Part shown: in pieces, positions 61,475 through 64,000 of the stretch
Position numbering within the stretch: the stretch's first letter is position 1
Layout: each line of letters starts with the position of its first letter
From: Epiperipatus broadwayi
Lineage: Eukaryota; Onychophora; Udeonychophora; Euonychophora; Peripatidae
Assembly: GCA_028023455.1 (NCBI GenBank)
Contig: JAQFVV010006197.1
Coordinates: forward strand, 15,623,254 to 15,687,253
DNA length: 64,000 nt
Direction: 5' to 3'
Position numbers and translations under genes: made by a program
The notes under the pieces: generated by a model
Seen by the model: the letters and a program-made list of their open reading frames with translations, nothing else
The model's database searches: none
Told to the model about the DNA's origin: nothing

Positions 61475-62613
61475 TTAAAATGATATGTCAGTGTGCATAT
61501 ACCATTCTATGTGCACATATATATTAAATTAATCATTAATTAGATATTACAAAAAAAAATGAATTTCATTCATACATTTATGAATTCAAATATGTTAAAT
61601 TATTATACTGCACATTTGTGCAAGGATATGTGTTTTAGGTAAACCCATTATGAGGTATTTGTAAATCAAAATTAATCATTTTTTTATTTTATGACAAATA
61701 AATGTTCATTTTATATGATACCACACATCAGTGTGCATATATATGTTTTATATAAACCCATTATGTGGTACTGTAAATTGCAATGTAATAACTTGAATTT
61801 TGTTTTTATGTTAATCAAAGTCAGAAAGTTTAATCATATGTATATAACTGTAATCTGTAGACCTTAATGTCATTTTTTTATTGTTATTAATAATTTGACA
61901 TTTTATTGTTAAAATTATTCCAGTGACTTATTTAATTCTAAATAGTTAGAATATTACATGCTGCATAATAACAGTGATAGAGCTTATGCTCTGAGTTAGA
62001 TTCATGCATAATGGTCTATTATATAGGCATCCAGTTGATGATCATTCTGGATTGTCATGAAGAGAATATTCTTTAAATAAAGTCCATGCACTATATTTTA
62101 TTTAGTATTTATCAGAATTTAAGTTTATAGTTGGTCAGTATATTAATGGTACTAAGTAGCCATGCTTTAATATTCCAGAAATATTGTTTTTATGGTTATA
62201 TATTGCACTTAAGTTGGTGCATCCAAATTAATGTTTAAATAATTGTTCCAAGCTGTCAAGGGCTAAATAGTTAGACTGGTCTACAATAGATCCATTTCAA
62301 ATCCAATCATTTTATTGTTAATCACTCATAATGAGTATTACTTATATTTATTTATGATACTGGTGAACTTATAGTTAATTATGCTTTATACTTATGATAG
62401 TTGTGCTGATCTCTCAGAGTGATCTCATGCTCATTATATTACTCATTTAATTACTTTACATTTCTTTTTATAGTAATTCATATTTCATTATTTTCTATTA
62501 TTTTATATTAAATTTAATATTTTATATTTCATATTTTAAATTTTGCATTGCTTTTATTTTGGGATGATGGTATTCTATCACCCCAAGTAACCCCTGACTT
62601 CTATACCATTACA
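61475..62613 (+). mobile_element. LTR of a retrotransposon, plus orientation
   Basis: The 3' boundary is set by ...ACCATTACA at 62613 followed two bases later by a primer-binding-site-like sequence. The 54.9-kb inverted copy ends at the same TG/CA position, which independently marks the border. The 5' border is not resolved; similarity to the left arm (59771-60085 and 54914-55740) extends back to about 61475. Internal tandem units near the 5' side are consistent with a U3 region. The element body would continue rightwards past 62.64 kb, but no gag or pol is readable before 64000. Confidence 0.65.
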
Positions 62614-62615
62614 AA

Positions 62616-62633
62616 TGGCACCCAACATGGAGT
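62616..62633 (+). promoter_or_regulatory. Primer binding site, tRNA-Lys type
   Basis: TGGCACCCAACATGGAGT agrees at about 14 of 18 positions with the tRNA-Lys(1,2)-type primer site (TGGCGCCCAACGTGGGGC). Three of the differences are G-to-A. It lies two bases after the CA end of the LTR, the expected position for priming minus-strand DNA synthesis. Confidence 0.65.
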
Positions 62634-62869
62634 AATGGTGATCATGTACTGGTGACCATCACTACAAAATTGTCACTCAACTTGATCTGAACCACATCTG
62701 AAAAAGAAAAAAAAAGTATGCATTTTGTGCAGAATTAATTTTAAAAATTACTATGAAATATATGATAATAGTATTGATGATTATAAATTATAAAATAATT
62801 GTTTCAGTTCATATTTAGTGTTAAATAAAAAATCTATGATTTTGGAGATTGGATTGGGTGTTTGAGTGT

Positions 62870-63310
62870 TGGAATTTGTTTAGCTGTATTTTCAGTTTTG
62901 ATGATGGATGGTTTTGTCATTGGCTTAAGGATACGTTTTCATGCAACTCTAGGATATGTTCTATTTCAATTGCTCACCATTTTCTGATTTCCTATTGTTT
63001 ATCATGGTGCAGTTAAATGTAGTCCTGCCATGATCCTAACCTCTAAGTCTCCAAGAAGAGGAGCAAGGCATAGTTCTATATTTTCTAGCCCCTAAGACTC
63101 AAAGAAGCAGGGCAGTTTTATATTTTCCAGCCCCAAAGACTCAAAGAAGCAGAACTTTGCAAAGATTTTTGCATTTTTATTTTGGATTGTAGTAGCTTAG
63201 TGTCTAAATTAAGGTAGCCCTCTTGGTGTTCATGGTGCATTGTGTACTTATAGCCCAATGACTAAATTCTTTATCTCAGAATTGTAGGTCACTATTCATT
63301 CTGTTGACTG
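62870..63310 (+). repeat. Dispersed repeat, partner of 1990-2515
   Basis: It lies downstream of the primer binding site and shares ordered blocks with 1990-2515 in the same orientation. A short local duplication (CCCCNAAGACTCAAAGAAGCAG) occurs at about 63092-63112 and 63131-63150. It may be the untranslated leader of the retroelement. Confidence 0.45.
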
Positions 63311-64000
63311 TCAGATGCCTGTCAGATCTCTAGAAAAATCAATGAGTACATAGTTTGAGGTATGAACTTTGTTTTGATTATACCTGTATATCAAGTAAAA
63401 TAGTTCTATTTTCCTTCTCCCCATCAGGTGGGAAATGTCATATATACTACAAAAAATATTGACATTTTACATGTAGTAATGTATTTTCAAATTTTTATGC
63501 ACCTTATTCTTACAGATATATTTTTTGAAGCATACCTAGTTTATCAATGATTCACATGCCTAGTTTTTAGATTTTAAAATAGTTTTATTAGAGATAGTAA
63601 TGATCTGCTCGACAATATTTTTTACGTATTTCAAGTATTCCTGAATTTAGCATGCAGTTAATTATTAATTTGTATGATGATGGTCTTCCAACACATTGTT
63701 GAATAAGTATTGTTAGGAAGATTAAGAATGTGCAATATTTACATGAATGACTATTATAAAATGCTTGATTGGAGTCGGTACTAATGTCATTTGCTAAATA
63801 ACGTTCCAAAACAATATATATGAGTGCAAATATCACACTTAGCTTTATCATGTATAACCAATTGATTTGTGAATAAAATGATTGATATTACTGATCCTAT
63901 TTCAATTTTGTCCATAATGGTATTAAGAAAGATATTGAAAAATAAGATATATAAGTGTAGAGATGACAGTTTTTAGAATTATGGCCCATTGATATAATTT

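Larger units (their letters stand above)
46348..64000 (-). other. FBXL4 intron sequence upstream of the first visible exon
   Basis: The exon at 46347 opens in phase 1, so a coding exon must lie further upstream in the gene. I looked on the minus strand for the family's W-N-L and T-Y-G-x-W-W motifs up to 64000 and did not find them, so this is provisionally intron running off the right edge. It holds LTR-like repeats, a LINE remnant and short tandem duplications. 53500-54900, 55750-56700 and 63350-64000 contain nothing I can name. Confidence 0.6.

Noticed and set aside
63588-63851. 87-codon minus-strand ORF with a hydrophobic, signal-like start
   Set aside because: No cleavage-site context or homologous motif that I can recognise; it lies downstream of an LTR in likely retroelement sequence.
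1-64000. CRISPR arrays, operons or phage-like gene blocks
   Set aside because: No spaced direct repeats of CRISPR type, no ribosome-binding-site-led gene clusters; the window is eukaryotic intronic DNA.

Overview
The window looks like A+T-rich nuclear DNA (roughly three quarters A+T by eye) from an animal, probably an invertebrate. The evidence is a split gene with GT-AG introns, LINE, hAT, LTR-type and Penelope-like remnants, tRNA-like Pol III sequences, and abundant microsatellites. I cannot name the species. The FBXL4 peptide reads rather arthropod-like to me, but that is weak inference.

One cellular gene is recognisable. It lies on the minus strand and is an orthologue of FBXL4, the F-box/leucine-rich-repeat subunit of an SCF ubiquitin ligase that restrains mitophagy. 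Six consecutive coding exons are visible, in transcript order: 46221-46347, 32099-32191, 26180-26411, 23662-23732, 7438-7507 and 7252-7361. They splice in phase without a stop and cover the part from the beta-sheet region before the F-box, through the F-box, to the first leucine-rich repeats. The N-terminal exon(s) should lie to the right of the window and most LRR exons to its left. Apart from one 76-bp intron, the introns run from about 2.4 kb to 16 kb, so nearly the whole window is intronic.

Layout from left to right: 1-7.25 kb is intron after the last visible exon, with an eroded coding-like stretch, tRNA-like sequences and two inverted-repeat elements. 7.5-23.7 kb is a 16-kb intron with a 399-bp hAT MITE, a Penelope-like GIY-YIG remnant, two tandem arrays, a perfect 106-bp-arm palindrome, a LINE 3' end and a 475-bp hAT remnant. 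23.7-32.1 kb holds three exons and two LINE fragments. 32.2-46.2 kb is an intron dominated by a 3.1-kb hAT transposon with a dead ZBED-type transposase, plus a LINE fragment and a polypurine tract. 46.3-64 kb is intron with an LTR-like direct-repeat pair, another LINE, and two oppositely oriented copies of an LTR element, one followed by a Lys-type primer binding site.

Apart from FBXL4, most of the recognisable content is the debris of mobile elements. I found no operon-like, CRISPR-like or defence-like system. The most unusual structures are the perfect palindrome at 20.04-20.30 kb, the two-copy palindromic family (5.36 kb and 46.6 kb), the MITE whose two unequal ends match those of the resident 3.1-kb hAT, and the large inverted LTR pair.
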